Of a stretch of DNA of 64,000 bases, positions 1-15,670 are shown piece by piece. The translations under genes were made by a program, and so were the position numbers. Each line of letters opens with the position of its first letter. Within the stretch, counting starts at the first letter, position 1. Source of the stretch: Chrysomallon squamiferum (taxonomy: Eukaryota; Mollusca; Gastropoda; Neomphalida; Peltospiridae); contig CM022670.1 in assembly GCA_012295275.1 (NCBI GenBank), forward strand, positions 25,298,755 through 25,362,754, given 5' to 3'. The notes under the pieces are model-generated. The model worked only from the letters and a program-made list of their open reading frames with translations, was not told the origin of the DNA and did no database searches.

Positions 1-710
1 TGTTTTAAGATAGAGACAATATTGCAATCTCTTCTCAGTTACTTATTATTGTTATTTTGTTTTCCCCATTTCTGCCTTCAGTTTATGAAACGAAACGAAT
101 GAATATTTTTTGACAACCGATTTTCATAAACAGGTGGATTTTTAAATAATGTGAGTGAAAATCTAGATCATCTCCATACACAGAAAAACACACGACTGAA
201 TGTGAAATTTCTCTCTATCTCTATGTCTATCTCGCTGTCTGTCTGTCTGTCTGTCTAATATCTAGATGTCTGTACATCAGTCAGTCTGTGCTTTTTGATT
301 ATCTCTGTCGTTTCCTCTAATTTGTGTCTCTCTGTTTAGCTGTTTGTCTGTCTGTTTGTCTGGCTGTCTGTCTATTTCTCTACATGTTTGGCTACTTGCA
401 TAACAATCTGACTACTTCAAGTATACAAACTTGGGAAAAACTCAAATAAATTTCAAAAGCGACTCTTCGCTTAAGTAACTCGTTAATCTATCTCCTCGGA
501 GGTCAGACAATATTATAGTGACTTTAAAACACGTTGATCATTTGCTCTTGAGGTTTCCGTTTTCAATGTGAACTATATCAGGAGCCAAATCAATTAAGGA
601 TTTGACATTCGAGATGTCTGCTTTATGAAAATAAAGCATTCAGTCTTGAAGTTGCTACAGACAACTCTGCTCTGGGGAATATTTTATCAAAGCCAAAATA
701 AATTAATGCA

Positions 711-749
<39 letters not shown>

Positions 750-759
750 GAAGAAGAAG

Positions 760-791
<32 letters not shown>

Positions 792-824
792 GTAGTGGTA
801 GTAGCAGTAGAAGAAGAAGAAGAT
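711..824. repeat. (AAT)n(GAA)n(GTA)n compound microsatellite
   Basis: AAT units at 711-748 change to GAA at 749-790 and then to mixed GTA/GAA units. Confidence 0.97.
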
Positions 825-1577
825 TAGTAATATATATAAATAAATATTTAAATAAATAAATAAATAAGCTCGTGCTTATCAACCTATTCATAAACAGTGT
901 GTAACAGGAAGAGAAAATGCAGGAAATATGTTGTTTTTTCCAAACACGTGAAAGATAGAATAACATTATGTTTTATTATTTGAACATAAAATATCATCTG
1001 GCATGCGAAATCACCGCGTTTGGCATATTTCAACCGCAATGTTTTCAAAACAGGATATCTAGAATAACATATTATATAAAACCCACAAAAAAAAAAAAAA
1101 TCTCCATAAATATATTAAAGGAAAAGTTTACTGTTGACCTTCACCCTCAAGTTTGTTTTTCCACTCTAATGTTGATTACCGTCAGTCCACAGCCTAAAAG
1201 AGTTTCTGCGAAAATAAACATTAAATGACGTTAATATCCTTTTCTTTTGATCGAAACACACATAAATGTCTCTGTATTGCCAAACTGCACTGGAGCATTT
1301 AATATGACTTGCAGGCTACACTGCCGACGTCTGGACCCTTAACCAAAGAGTCTGAAACGCACGATGATGTCGGATCGACCCGCGTCTGTGTACTCTGTGT
1401 CAGTTCTTCATCTGATACCGCTACTGGTTTATCAAAAATATGCTAGCGGTCTCTCTCTGTGGACTTAAGCTACACGTAAAGAATAGCTGATAGATATACA
1501 TTTTATGTATATAAGTATATAATCAAAGATCTTCTTATATGAAATTTAAAATCTGTAAAAATGTATTTTATGTATAC

Positions 1578-1740
<163 letters not shown>

Positions 1741-3706
1741 CATACATATATGTACATAAAAAATACATTTTACAGAGTTTAAATTTCATATTCATTCAAA
1801 TGTCCTCTATAAGATCTTTGATACCTATATATATACAGAGAGAGAGAGAGAGCGGGAGAGAGATATTATAAATATTGGTTTTAAACGTATAGATTTTATG
1901 TATTCAAATGTCTGATGTTTAAAATACAGTATCTATATTTTGAAAAGCAACAAAAACAACAGAAAGAATCCTAAAATAGGATGTAAAAGATAAATTTAAC
2001 TTTTAAAATGTTTACCGAATTTGCTCGATCTAATCATTCACTATAAATATGGTAACAAATTAAAATTATCATCACAAACAAAATCAGTACAAACGTACTA
2101 TCACAATCGTTAATGCATTCACTTTAAAATTCCATTTTTACGACATACCGAGAAGCACCTCACCGCCCGTTTAAAAAAGTCTGGTAAGATTTCTAAATAT
2201 TAATTTAAGTTCAGTTCACCCAACTGCTGTGACCCAACATTCCTCTGCAGCAGAAAATAAAAACATGGATTCTTTTCCAGCATAACTGATAGTTCACTGG
2301 GTGAAAAGGAGCTCCTAAAGAGACAAAACGATTAATGGTGTAATAACAAATCAACGAACTGCGGTTACAAGACTTCGCGTAAATGAAGTGAACGGAGACT
2401 ATTAAAGAGCTGAAGATAAAAAAAGTCATGACAACTCAGTTTGTTGATGTGAAAGCTAATAATACATGCACAGCCTATTACCCGGACTGATACTAAGTTC
2501 ATGCTGATTATCAAAGAAGTTAATGAGATAGATACATGCTAGGGTTTGAGCTGGTACACGAAATGCACACACTCTTTAATTATTTCTCATATCATTCAGA
2601 CGTAGCAGAATCGTCTCTGGCAGAAGACTGGGACTTCTCAGAATTCATACATTGACTTGTAGAAAAATTACTTAAGTTGTCAGTTAATAAGAACATTTAA
2701 CAATATCATTACAGTTCTCACCTTTTGGTAAAAAATGCCACAAAATTGAAAAATGGCTGCTGCTAACTAAAAAGTAGAAATAATTAACATTGTATTTGTA
2801 AAAATAAAAATTGTGCTTTTTTATTTGTTGTTTTCTATATTTATTTTAAATTAATACAAAACGGAATATTCTCTTTCAACTGATTTGATCTGTCATTCAT
2901 TGAAATAATAGCCACATTACATTTTCACTGTCTCGTTCCAGACATATCTAGAGTCTTCAGTGTACAATAATTAAATATCAAAACTCATTCAGGAGAACAT
3001 AACAAACAAAAAATAATAATAAAAAAAATAAAAAAATAAATATATAAAAAAAAAAAAAAAACGACTGCATGAAATTCATTTATACATGAACCATAAAACC
3101 GTGTAGATATGCTACGAGCATTAAAATACGAAGCAAACATTTTTCAAGAAGAAACATTGGTTGTTTTATCAGAATGTTATTCACAACATAGACGTTCTTA
3201 TCAAGAGTTGCAAGCTTCAGTGAGGAGAACACCTAACTCCCTAGATAAAGATGGCGTTGTCCGGCAATAATTTATCAAAGTGTCAAATTTTGTTTTCTTC
3301 CTATCTCTGGAGTTTTACATTAGCAGATCCGCCCTTACAAATTTCTTCTTCTTCTTCTTCTTGTTTTTTGTACCATTTAACACACTGCACTTTCTGTGAT
3401 TATTTGTTTTACTAAAAATACGACAGCGCAATGTTGTGCATCAAAATATATAAACGGCAAATAAATAAAGCAAATTTAAAATATAAACATATCATGTGGG
3501 AAAATGTTCTTATTTTTGAAGAGCATCTCTGAAAAAATTGTGTAAATTCCAAAGTGGATTTTTAATAGCAAATCAAAGCAACAAATACAAAAATTGTACT
3601 GGCTTTTTTTATTTTTTATTTCGCATAACATTTTGTCAGATTTTGTTCTGTTTTCGTCATACCAAATAGAAGACTGAAAATAAATGTACAGCTATTCAAA
3701 CAAATT

Positions 3707-4208
<502 letters not shown>

Positions 4209-4803
4209 CTTTTACACACACAACGTTTTAGTTCTAACTTCTTCTCTAATTTATTTTTCTATTACCAAGAACGGAAGCACTAATTTTGTGCGTTCGAAAT
4301 TTAAGTATTTCATTTCATGAATATAAACAAGAGGTTTGCCAGACAAATATGGAATTACTTTAATTATAAGTTAAAGTTTAATGAATATAACGAAGACGTA
4401 AAGTTGTTCAGCAGAATATCAAAAAAACTCCGAAATCTGAATTCAACTTACAAGTTGTGTTCAAATACGATACTGTTTGGACTTTGCCTGGATTTGACAT
4501 TTCCAATATGCAGTATTTTAAGTTTACTTATTCTTCTTTAAATTAATTTTGTTTCTCACTCTCATTTTTTTTTCTTCAAACAAATACCTCGTTAGCTTTC
4601 AGGTCGATTGTAAATTACTGTCATTATTGAATTACCGTCCCAGACGGTGAGTTCGATTTAAAACTGATCCCGTTTCAGGCACGAAAACTGATATGAAATG
4701 TGATTTCAAGCAAGGAAAATCATACTGTCTATTCATTGTTTTGTTTATTTATATGTCTGGGTGCGTGTATCATAAAATACAGACATTTTCCTTTATTACG
4801 TTA

Positions 4804-4818
4804 ATATATATATATATA

Positions 4819-4854
<36 letters not shown>

Positions 4855-5035
4855 GTGTGTGTGTTTGTGTGTGTATGTGCGCGCGTGCTTTGTATGTGTG
4901 TCTTTATATATACGTACATATTATATATAATACATAACGTTAGATACATTCATATACATTATACATACATACGTACGTGCATGTATGTATATTATACATA
5001 CATATATATATATATATATATACATACATACATTC
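4804..5035. repeat. (TA)n(TG)n(TACA)n compound microsatellite
   Basis: TA units, then an interrupted TG run (4,822-4,900), then TACATA/TACGTA units to about 5,035. Confidence 0.95.
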
Positions 5036-5597
5036 ATGACGAATGGGTGCCACACGTTCGAATCTCATCAGCGGCATCTTACGGGCTTTCTGAGGTCGTG
5101 ATTGTCTGTGTACAGAGTCTAATCAGACGTACATAAAACAGAGAATATTCAAAATCCTAAATTCAAAAACTACAAACATATCTAAGATATCCCTTTTACA
5201 TTATATACACTTTATTTTGAATTCTAAACTTTTTTTTTTTTTTTTTCAATGTTTAGTCTGTGGTGGTCCGAACATAGCTTTAGTGTTGATTCTTTACCTT
5301 AGACGTAAACATAACAAAGATAAAACTTTTTTTTTAACCTGTTCTTCTTATTCATTCTTCGATTAGATTGGATGATGTGCTATTTACCTTAATAAACTTT
5401 TATAACGTATCAAAAGACTAAAACGAAACAGCCGGTTGGTGTTATGCGATATCAAAGAAAAAAATACTTGTTTTATCTGTTTAAAATGAACACCTGTTAG
5501 GATGGGTTTTTTTTTTTTTCTTTAAAACCTCTGTGTATATTAGATAACTCTTTCAATTCGTAATAACAAACACCCAGAAACATCCTTTCAACATTAG

Positions 5598-5600
<3 letters not shown>

Positions 5601-5661
<61 letters not shown>

Positions 5662-5719
5662 TATAGTAATATACTTATATATAGATAGATAGACAGACAG
5701 ATGGATGGATGGATTGATG

Positions 5720-5797
<78 letters not shown>

Positions 5798-5818
5798 GAT
5801 AGATAGATAGATAGATAT
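5601..5818. repeat. (GA)n and (GATA)n compound microsatellite
   Basis: GA repeats at 5,601-5,657 precede about 25-30 GATA-type units at 5,680-5,817, with GACA and GATG variants near 5,695-5,710. Confidence 0.97.
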
Positions 5819-5929
5819 TACAGTAAATGTGGTCTTTTAAGATACTGATAGGAAAAACAGCAAGTGAGATATAATTGTCTGTACAGATAATTATGATAAC
5901 TATATTCAGTTCTGTATTAATATTCAATA

Positions 5930-6640
5930 AGTTAATGATAAAACAGCTGGCTACAGTTCTCTCTGTATTGATATATTTTAAGTGATTCAGTTCTCTGTAA
6001 GATGAACAGTTAACAGTTCTCTGTATTGGTATGATAATACAAGTGGTTACAACTGTCTATATTGATAGGATATGACTAGTGGTACATATCTCTATGCTGA
6101 TGAGATAAGATAAGTGGTTACACTTCTTTCTATTGATAAGACAAGAAAATGTGTTGAAAATGTTTTTCTGGGAATAGAAGACATATAACATTTCTCAATA
6201 TTTATACAAGAAGAAGTGATCCAGTGTTTTATACTGACATGGATGGATATATTGATTTTTTTCTCTGTTTGAATATAAAATACGTATGATACAATTATGC
6301 CTATATATTTAAAAATATCATTATAACAGTTTATCAGAAGATAAGTATTATATAACCGGCATTTATTTTTACATCATATACACTGATATAAAATGAAGGC
6401 TGCGTTATAATTCTTTATATTTGTACGAGAAAATACTAATATGTTACAGCCTCTCCATACTGTTTGTGAGAAGATAAGTATTATCTCTGTAACTGATATA
6501 AGAACTGGTTATTACAGTTCCTGATATCAATATGAGATGGAAGTATTTTACAGTTTACTGCATCAATATAGTAAGACAATATGTACGTGTTTTCGTATTG
6601 ATATCAGAAAATACCTCTGCTCCCGATTTCTAACAGTTTC
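5930..6640 (+). repeat. Degenerate minisatellite, ~45-50 bp unit
   Basis: Variants of AAGTGGTTACAGTTCTCTGT followed by ATTGATA and a purine-rich stretch recur about every 45-55 bp. Clearer units lie at 5,945-6,130; later ones are heavily mutated. It directly follows the (GATA)n tract. Confidence 0.55.
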
Positions 6641-9600
6641 GTTTCTCGACTGATTATCACCTATCAGAATTCACGCGAACTCGGTTTATAGAAAATAACT
6701 CTAGCCTCATATGACATATTTCCATCATCTTTCGCTAATAAAATAATATATTTATAGCTTGCGTCCAATCACAATTCTTGCACACAGGCAGTCATGAACT
6801 CTGTATTGGTCGTAGATCATACATGGCAGAATCGCAGGATATCGTTTTATTTTCTTCTTAGCCATGGAATGCAACGGATACCAATATTTACCAGCCTTGT
6901 TTAAGAGATAAAGTATGTACAACAACTGTCTAGTGACCTTTGAATAGAAGTAATTGTGTCCTGAAATAACTCTTCAACTAGATTAAGTAGTGATATGTTT
7001 ATTTTATTGTATTTGTTACGAAGATCATGATGACTTTTCCTATCTTAGGTTCGGCAGAAACCATTTACTTGCAATCGATCGAGCATTTGGCACGTACTTA
7101 CGTTCACTGAACGTTATTTCGCTTTTTTCTTTGGGCACGCCGTCCGAATATCCTGGCGAATGAGTTCAAAATAGTTCACTTCTAGTGTCTAGGAAAATGT
7201 ATAATAATGTTATACTAATATCTCTAACACCTAAGTCTTTTTATACGTCATTATAGATACCGGAAAGATCAGAAGAATATAATTTTTGTCATTGCAAAAT
7301 AATAAAAGAAGAATCGTCAAAAAATAGCAATTAAAATATATGAATGTAGGACATGAGCCCCTTGGATTAAGAAACTGCAGTACAAAAATGCACATTCGGA
7401 CAAAAGACCCCCAGTTAAAAAGCAAGGTAGGACAAAAAACGGGCAACAGTAAAATTTTGCTATTGATTTTGTTTCCGTTGCCATCTCATGATACTTTGAA
7501 AATAAAATATTTCATATTCGGTACTTTAAAGTTACATATATTTTCTCTGTAGACTCGGTTGTGTTCGACTCGCTGTATTTGACAATATAAAAATGTAGTC
7601 ATTTATCAGTTATACACCAAAATAGATAGCATAGCCGACAATGTAAATACAGTTTGGCAACATAAAAATCTTTGAAATAATGAAATATCAGTAGAGAACT
7701 CCGTGAAATTTATCTAGTAAACAGGACATAATGCAAACAATGATTTTCCTTTCCTTTAATATATATCTGTTTAGTTTCAAAAAGCATTTTAATACATGCA
7801 TATTGATATATCTTTATCATAATTATATCATGTATTAGTTAATAAGCTAAAAATTGCTACAGCCTTTTTTTTTTTCCGTTTCTTTTCTAAAGCTTTCTAT
7901 GAATTTTGTTTCGCTTGTTTCGCTTGTGTAGTTTATTTCGGTTATTTATTAGTTTGTTTGTTACGTTCGTTCTGCATTGTTAGGAAGCTAATTTATTTCG
8001 TTTCGCCAGGATACCTTTCATCATTGCCTAGCTGGTTATTAGCTTTCCTCGAGTGTTTATATGGTTGATCTGCCATTCGATGGATGGATTATATTGTTGT
8101 AAAAGGTGTTTTTTTTTCTCTGGCTTCTTGTTCTATCGACAGCCGCTTTTTTTCGTAGTTTAGTTTTTCCAGCACTGCCGTCAGATAAACTAGTCAAGGT
8201 CTGTGGAAGAAACACACTACTGCCTGTACTAAACTTTATAAGTTAACTCACCCGCTCGTTCTGCAGTGATCTGATGCACGTTGTGAATATCTGACCTTTA
8301 AATCAATTAAGTGAAAGAAGATGTGTGGTAGATACACGACAAAGTGTTAGCTCGCGAAGCCGACTTCCTGATGGAATGAAGCAGGTTTTTATCGCCTCGT
8401 CTGACACGATCCAGCGAAAATAGCTGAACGGTACACGCAGGATGCAAGGAGTCAAATGTCAAAAAGGAGAGTGATTTAAGGAGGCTATCCGTTAAGTAAA
8501 CGTGTTATCGAAGGAGACTGAATAAGGAAGGCACGTGCAGTGCGGAAGGAGACATATGCCAGAAGAAATATGTTAGGAAAATGACTAAGGAGGCTATCGA
8601 TTAAGTACATGCACCGATCGAAGTGAATTTTTTTTTTTAGAAAGGAGACTGAGAAAGAGGGCTTTCAGCTCGGGAATAAATGTTTAGAAAATAATTTTAC
8701 TGAGGATGTTGTTATTACTGTAAATTGTCTAACAAATAAGAGATTTGTGAATAACTACTAAAGTGAATCAGTAATTACTAAATGAATTTTCACTCGTTCA
8801 GCCTGTAATAAACTTTTTTTTTGTTACATCTGTTAAGAAGTCGAAGTTACAATTACAAATTAATCCAACTGTGTAAAGAAATATTGCTTCAGGTAAATTT
8901 AATTCATTTTGTTACTGATCTTTAGGAAGCATATTTACGCGCCTTAGCTACGTGTATAAATCTATATTGTCATGCTTATGATAAAAAAAATATATCTTGG
9001 AACATAAACAAGCCATAATAAGCATACCTTAGTTTCAAAGGTATCTCCAGACATAAAAACATGTTATTGCGGTTCACGAATGCCAAGCCAATGACTGTCA
9101 AACATAAACTTTTTTTAATGCTGTAAAAATAATTACCGTCTAACAAATCACTTTTTTCTGTGAATATCTGAGATTTCCGGAAATTCAGGAAAAACGTCAA
9201 GCGTGAGCCTAAATAATGGCTGACATGACATAAAGAGAAAAGGGAGGTAAGAGTTTTAACAAAAACACAAAGTTAAATAAAATATAAATAAAATAACAAC
9301 TTGTGACCGAATATAGTATGTTTACCTCCTCTGATTATAATAATTATCATATTTACTTACCTTTTCAGTATCGTTTCTTTTGTGATTAATTTTATCATAT
9401 TTACCTTTTGTAACTACTGCATATACAGACGGTTGTCCAGACAAGAAGAAGAAAGGCTTTGAACTGCAAGGTAATCCATCCATCCTTCGAGATTTTCATT
9501 GACATTTTTAAAACTTCCACACAGACATTAACACAGATCTGTAAAACTGGTTTTAAAGACGTGTTTATCCAGTTGAAAATAAAATCCCTTCCTCTCGTTT

Positions 9601-10604
9601 CTTCTCGGTCTACATGGATGGGCTAGATGTGCTTTTAGCAGTAAAACACACCAAACTGGTGGAATGCACTTACAGTTTGGAGCTGCACACGGCAATAGTA
9701 TACCTTGTCTGGTCCTCTCATGTCATGCTCCTCTCACCAGTGTCCGGTCTCAAGCGAAGAAGAAAATCGACTGTGACACAGCACCCGAAAATATACGTTT
9801 CTTTACGACTCCGAATCATGTGTTTGATCGAGTAACGTGGAGAGAACGTAGTCTGATTAGTCCGAGACGCTACATGAAAGCCGTTCTTGTGGCTTAAAAT
9901 ATTGGCTGATTATTTTTAAATTAATAACAACAGCCCTTTTGTATGAAGCTGAATATTAATAGGGCAAACTTCCAGCAAAAACATTACCGAGGTATTAAAG
10001 TGGTTATTCCTAGACTTTTCACAACTCTGGCCGTAACCGTCTGTCGCTTATCTTGATGTTTGGAGAACGATAATTTATAAACATAGGTGAGGATGGCTTG
10101 CAATAAGCAGTGCAACCTTTGTGATACGGCAGCGAGGTGGTACACATAACACAAGTCTTATCGGTCGTGTTACATGTGCTGAAAATGGTTTCACTGCTCG
10201 CATTCATGCAGTGCAGCTCGGGGTTAATAATGTACACCAAACGACATTCCTGACGAGCTGTTTTTTTACCTGGTGTATTTACTATAGAACAAATAAGTAT
10301 CAGGTTGTTGTTTTTTTCTTTTGGCTATCTGTAGTAACACAATATAGAATATAGTAATAATGGAAGAAAAAAGCTGTTGTTCTAACTGACAGAATATAGA
10401 ATTACAATTAAGAAAGATAGGTGTTGACATGAAATAGTGATAGGTTTAGAAGTAACAGCAGTAATAGATGTAAAAGTAATGGCAGGTATAGGTGCAGAAC
10501 AAGGGTTGGGAAAATGATCGATGGTACTATCCAAAAGAAGGGTCGATACACAGATCAAGGGGTCAATAAACACCAGGGTCGATTATGATAGTGATTGTAC
10601 CGTC

Positions 10605-10637
<33 letters not shown>

Positions 10638-10959
10638 CAATAAATACAATCTTTTGTTTTTAATATACAGTATTATACACTTTACTGAAATAGTGGAAAA
10701 GCATACATCAATTATCAACATTCACTGAACTTTAAATAAATATATTTATTATTGATCATATTTATTTATTTATGAAGATGGTCATCCTGGTTTAGAAGTA
10801 ATAGCAGTGATAACACTAGTGTTGACAGTTGGTTTAATATTGAACTAGTAATTTTACAACCGATTACAGTAGTTACAATTATCAGGAAAATAAATGTCGT
10901 GGTGGTAATAATAGTAGTAGCAGGAACAGCAACAGTAGAAATATAATATCAGTCGTAGT

Positions 10960-11006
10960 ATTATTATCATTATCATTATTATTGTTATTATTATTATTAT
11001 TATTAT

Positions 11007-11046
<40 letters not shown>

Positions 11047-11060
11047 TGTAGGAATAGTAG
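10960..11060. repeat. (ATT)n(AGT)n compound microsatellite
   Basis: ATT/ATC units to about 11,008 switch to AGT units to about 11,046. Scattered AGT/AGC triplets continue to about 11,170. Confidence 0.95.
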
Positions 11061-11935
11061 TAGAACGCGCAATAAAGAAGTAGCTGCAGCAGCATCAGTA
11101 GAAGTATTGTAATAGTAGCAGAAACGATACAAGTGTAGTTGTAATGGTGGTAATAAAAACAGTAGCAGTAGTTGTTTTACTGTTCTATTATATTGACTGT
11201 TGTAGTAAAAGCTGTAAAAGAATCAAGTCTAACATCAACAAGTCGGCGTTTCTTTTTTCGTTCGAATAATAACGATCGATGATTCTTTCAGTTCAATAAC
11301 GCAAAATAACAAGAGCTAATTCATTCAGCTGTACTGAACAACCTTATAATTACAGGCTCGGGGTTTGAACACCTGTCTCAGTAACTTGGAGTCAGTGATT
11401 GATTTGATGAATAATTATATGCAAATGTAAAAGATGCATTTGCAGTTTTGAGTAATTATTATCAATATATCTGCTGTTATGTCAGAAATCGATTTTTGCT
11501 AGAAAATAGAAAAGACACAGAAGAAGCTGAAGAGATGATGAGGAGGAAGAAAAAATAAAAAGCGAAGGAAAGGAGAAAAAGTAAAATACATTGCTGTTGT
11601 TATAACAATAACAATAACAATAACAATAAATAAATAAATAAATAAAAAGTTATATCATAAAACAAGACAAACAAGCAAACAGTTCTGACAAGATGTAATT
11701 ATATAACGACGTCAGGCCAACCGGAAACATATTCTGCTCTTCAGCGAGGAGTTAATTTACTTACGACGTGATAAGCTGACCAGTTTACTTCAGTGCACTT
11801 CAAGAAAAAATGCCACTTATTGCTGTTAAGTCCACGATAACCTACCTCAAAATGTAATGATTGTAGATATGTCCCTTAACATGATGTTAGGACGTAGTAG
11901 TTATATGTAGTTTATAAATCAGTAGCAGAATGTGT

Positions 11936-11938
<3 letters not shown>

Positions 11939-12000
<62 letters not shown>

Positions 12001-12805
12001 ATGTGCAGTGGTGGATTAACCCTATAAATAAAATAAGCACATGCTTAGGGCATTAAGGGAAGGAGGCGCACCTCAAAAATTTTTCATAGCCGAATTTAGC
12101 ATTATTAAATTATTAAATTAATTAAATTTATAGCCATTATCAAAATTTAATGAAAAATGAATAAGTTCTGTTTATTAAGCGTTCTCTCCTGTGTCATTAT
12201 GTTTATCCTGCAAAATAAAGTACACTGTGCTCGCAGATTGGAAGTTTCACAACTTTTGAACAAGTCTAGTACGCGTTTGAAACAGTGCAAGTAGCTCGCA
12301 AATTCTTAGTTCAGTTGCCAGCTGTCACTGGTGTTAATTCTATGGGTGCACCAACATTTTTTAGTGCTCAGGGTCTCTAAGCGTCTTAATTTGAGCCTGT
12401 ATATGTGTATGTATGTATGTGTGTACGTACACATATATCTACATAGGTACACACATTACTGTTATTTTATGTTTGTATGTATAATGTTGTTATTTTTGAA
12501 ATAGATTATCGTGGTCTTAACACGTGGCTTTGATAACAAAACAGTAACATTATATAACTGTATTTAATTGTACTTATTTATTTCATTATCTCATTATTTT
12601 CACTTATGTGTTAGATAAATGTTTTTAAGAGAAAAATGTCGGCTAATATTAATTGCCTATTTTCTTCTGAAGAGCGAAGTGTATTTTCGGTTCGTCTGAC
12701 ATCATCTCTGAACTGTTCATTCACTTGTTTACTTCGTTAGATTTTTTAAAAATTATTTTATTGTTTGTGCCTATGCGTGTATTTATGTATGTGTGTTTGT
12801 GTGTG

Positions 12806-12846
<41 letters not shown>
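11939..12846. repeat. Two (GT)n tracts flanking the hAT-like element
   Basis: GT runs lie at 11,939-11,998 and 12,783-12,846. The first abuts the left end of the miniature transposon at 12,006. Confidence 0.95.
12006..12399 (+). mobile_element. hAT-like miniature transposon, copy 1 (394 bp)
   Basis: It starts CAGTGGTGGATTAACCCT and ends with the complement of CAGGCTCAAATTAAGACGCT, an imperfect terminal inverted repeat. The 8 bp on each side (TGTATGTG and TATATGTG) agree at 7 of 8 positions, as expected for an hAT-type 8-bp target duplication, although the flank is GT-rich and could match by chance. It has no coding capacity. A second copy lies inverted at 15,671-16,046. Family assignment is by end sequence only. 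Confidence 0.72.
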
Positions 12847-14691
12847 ATATATTTGTGTGTGCGTTTTATTACATTTTACCAAAACGGTTAGAACAGTATC
12901 ACTAGATGCAAACAGTTTAAAACAAAGTCAGCCACTGTCTTCACCAGACCACCAACGTAGTTTATTAATATTACAATGCTACTGTATCACGACACAACTA
13001 CATATTTCACTCGCCAAGTTTATTAACTGATGAATTCTTTTTGACACGCTACATACAGAATTCCTTTTGTTATATCATAAACAACATTATCTCACTCTTA
13101 AGTGAGTGACTGCTGAATCTAAATACGGCTTGCCAACATTTTTAACACTCTCTATCATTTGCTGTGCCATTAGATCACACCTTGATGATTTTACTGACTG
13201 CTGTTAAAATACGAAACCTGTTAGTGTATCTCAAGATGGCAACGGTGCGCTCACTAACACCAGTCGGATAGTACTTAAAGCAGAAGCATTGCCGATGACT
13301 GGTATGATAAGGCTTGCTACTGATTAACGCTTTCAAAAGTCTACATTGTAGGTCTCTTCTCTTTTTCTTCCATGCCGTCTTTACTTCTGTAATATCAGAA
13401 GACCTAAACGATAGTTACAAATATTTTTAATACGTTAATCAATTGTATAAAACAGACCTATTAACAATTTGTTCCAGGTTGATCATTTTAAAAACTAAAT
13501 ATTATTGTCCATATTTCTGTTATTGGCTTTATAGTATACATATTATTTATTTAACTCTTGATTTAACATCCAGTACACTTTAATATTGCATATAAACAAG
13601 ATAAGCTTATTTTAAACATTATTATTCCTAAATGATGAAGCTGATGTCTATAATTATACATCCGTCAAAACATGCCTCTATGATACAAACATACATATCT
13701 GCGTTACTATCTGTCTGCCTACCTACATGTACACATACATACATACATATCATTACATTCATACGTACATAATTTTATTGCTATAGTAAGTCAGTTATCA
13801 TACTTGTTAGATATCTGACATAAATAGCTGCATGTGGCTGTAATTAATACACCTGTTTCCTGCCAAATATAAAAACAGTTGTCAAGATCACACAGAGATT
13901 GTAGAAACTTGTCATTCTTTTCATCAGCTACATTTTATTTCTCTCTTTCTTCCATTTCTCTCTATCTCACATTTTTCTCTTTCTGTCTCTCTCTCTTCCG
14001 CTCCATCACTCTCACTCCCTAGTTCTGTACCTGTATCTCTCTATCTGCAATTCTTTCTATCTTACAGCAACCCATAACAAGTATATTTCCTATATTATAG
14101 TCCGATTCCTACTTTCATTAGTCTACATATTTTAAAATAAATTAAAGACAGGCAGTTAAAAAAGTAGAACACGTTTTTTGTTTTTTTGTTTTTGTGTTTG
14201 TGTTTATGAAGCAGTGTAATTATATTGATTTTATAATTGTTTGATTTTGTTTTTAAAATATTTTATCTTTTTTTGCTTTATTAATTTATTTATTTTATTT
14301 ATTTTTCTTTCTTTCTTTCTTTTTTTCTTTCTTAATTTTGTTATAGGTTCAGTATCTCTCTATCATCTTGGAGTGTGATGATAATTATTTCCATGTATCT
14401 CAAGAGAAAGTTAAACATAGATCACAACAAAACACATTATAAAAGCGCAGACGCAGTAAAAGTCAAAATTGAATTCGCTGGAGTCAATAACTGTGAATTT
14501 ACCTTTATTTGTCTGCGGCTTGGTAGATGTAAATTTACTGTGACGTACTTAAAAAACATTTCCTTATCGTGGGCCTTTAAATTCAAGACGTTTTTAGCCG
14601 ATGATAAAGCATTAAGGATGTAAATTCCAGTGAGAGTTGTAATTATTTATTCTATACTTTTCAGTCACATTTATAACAGAATTCTATTCGT

Positions 14692-15092
14692 TTCAGTGAA
14701 CTTCATAGTTTCTCTTTTTTTCCCTTTGCGTTGCTGTACGTTTCAGTGATGTTGATTTTGTTTATTCTGGCCGTCTGAATAAAGTTCATAGATGATGACT
14801 CAGTTTGTTTCAGTAAAGTTCACAGTTTGATTATTCTGTACCTTTGAACAAAGCTCACAGCTGATTATTCTGTATGTCTGAACAAAGCTCACAGCTGATT
14901 ATTCTGTATGTCTGAACAAAGCTCACAGCTGATTATTCTGTACATTTGAACAAAGCTCACAGCTAACTATTCTGTACATTTGAACAAAGCTAACAGTTTG
15001 ATTATTCAGTACATTTGAACAAAGATGTGTCGATTATTCTTTTACGTTTGAGAAATGTTCATAGCTGATTATTCTGCACGTTTAAATGAAGT
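14692..15092 (+). repeat. 34-bp minisatellite, about 9 degenerate units
   Basis: The unit is built on TGAACAAAGCTCACAGCTGA followed by TTATTCTGTATGTC; perfect neighbours lie 34 bp apart around 14,880-14,950. Outer units are diverged. The array runs straight into the left copy of the telomere-flanking duplication. Confidence 0.85.
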
Positions 15093-15661
15093 TCTTTTAA
15101 AATTAAATACATTTCCTACAACAAAAAGAGAAATAAAATGATTGTGCAAATACATTTAAAAAATAATATTAATGCTAATAATTATATCGTTCTAAAACAA
15201 AACAGCAAAGTAAAATCTAATTTTTCATAGTAACTGTGTGAACTGACAACTTTAACTACGTTAATTTGCAGAACCTTCCTAATACTTTTCAAAAGCTTTT
15301 CTTTTTTATCTGATATTATTTCTTTTTACATCAGTTTAAATTACTGTTTTATGATCGTTAATCTTAAGAGCCAAGAAAACATATGTATGTAATTACAGCT
15401 TGGTTTGAAGTTATAACTGATTTGAGGTTTAAATTGGCAATCTCAGAAAAGAAGATATGAAAGTAACTGTATTTTAGTTCATGTAATAACACAGATATGA
15501 CTTTTAAAAAATGCTCAAAGAAGCTCAGTCTGTCTGTCAATCAATTAGTCGTACGTATATACATATATAATATATATATAATACATATATAAAACTTACA
15601 AACATACAGATTAATAATAAACGAGACATATATCGACATTCTGATGAATACATACCAGATA
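15073..15661 (+). repeat. Left copy of a direct duplication flanking the telomeric array
   Basis: About 590 bp match 20,142-20,796 in the same orientation at roughly nine bases in ten by eye. Shared landmarks include CAAAACAGCAAAGTAAAATC, CATAGTAACTGTGTGAACTG, GAACCTTCCTAATACTTTTC and GATGAATACATACCAGATA. Its right edge ends 10 bp before the hAT-like element at 15,671. It contains no open frame of note. Confidence 0.92.
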
Positions 15662-15670
15662 TAGTATATA

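Noticed and set aside
10854-11132. 92-residue leucine/isoleucine/tyrosine-rich frame, minus strand
   Set aside because: It derives from AGT and ATT triplet repeats and matches no family.
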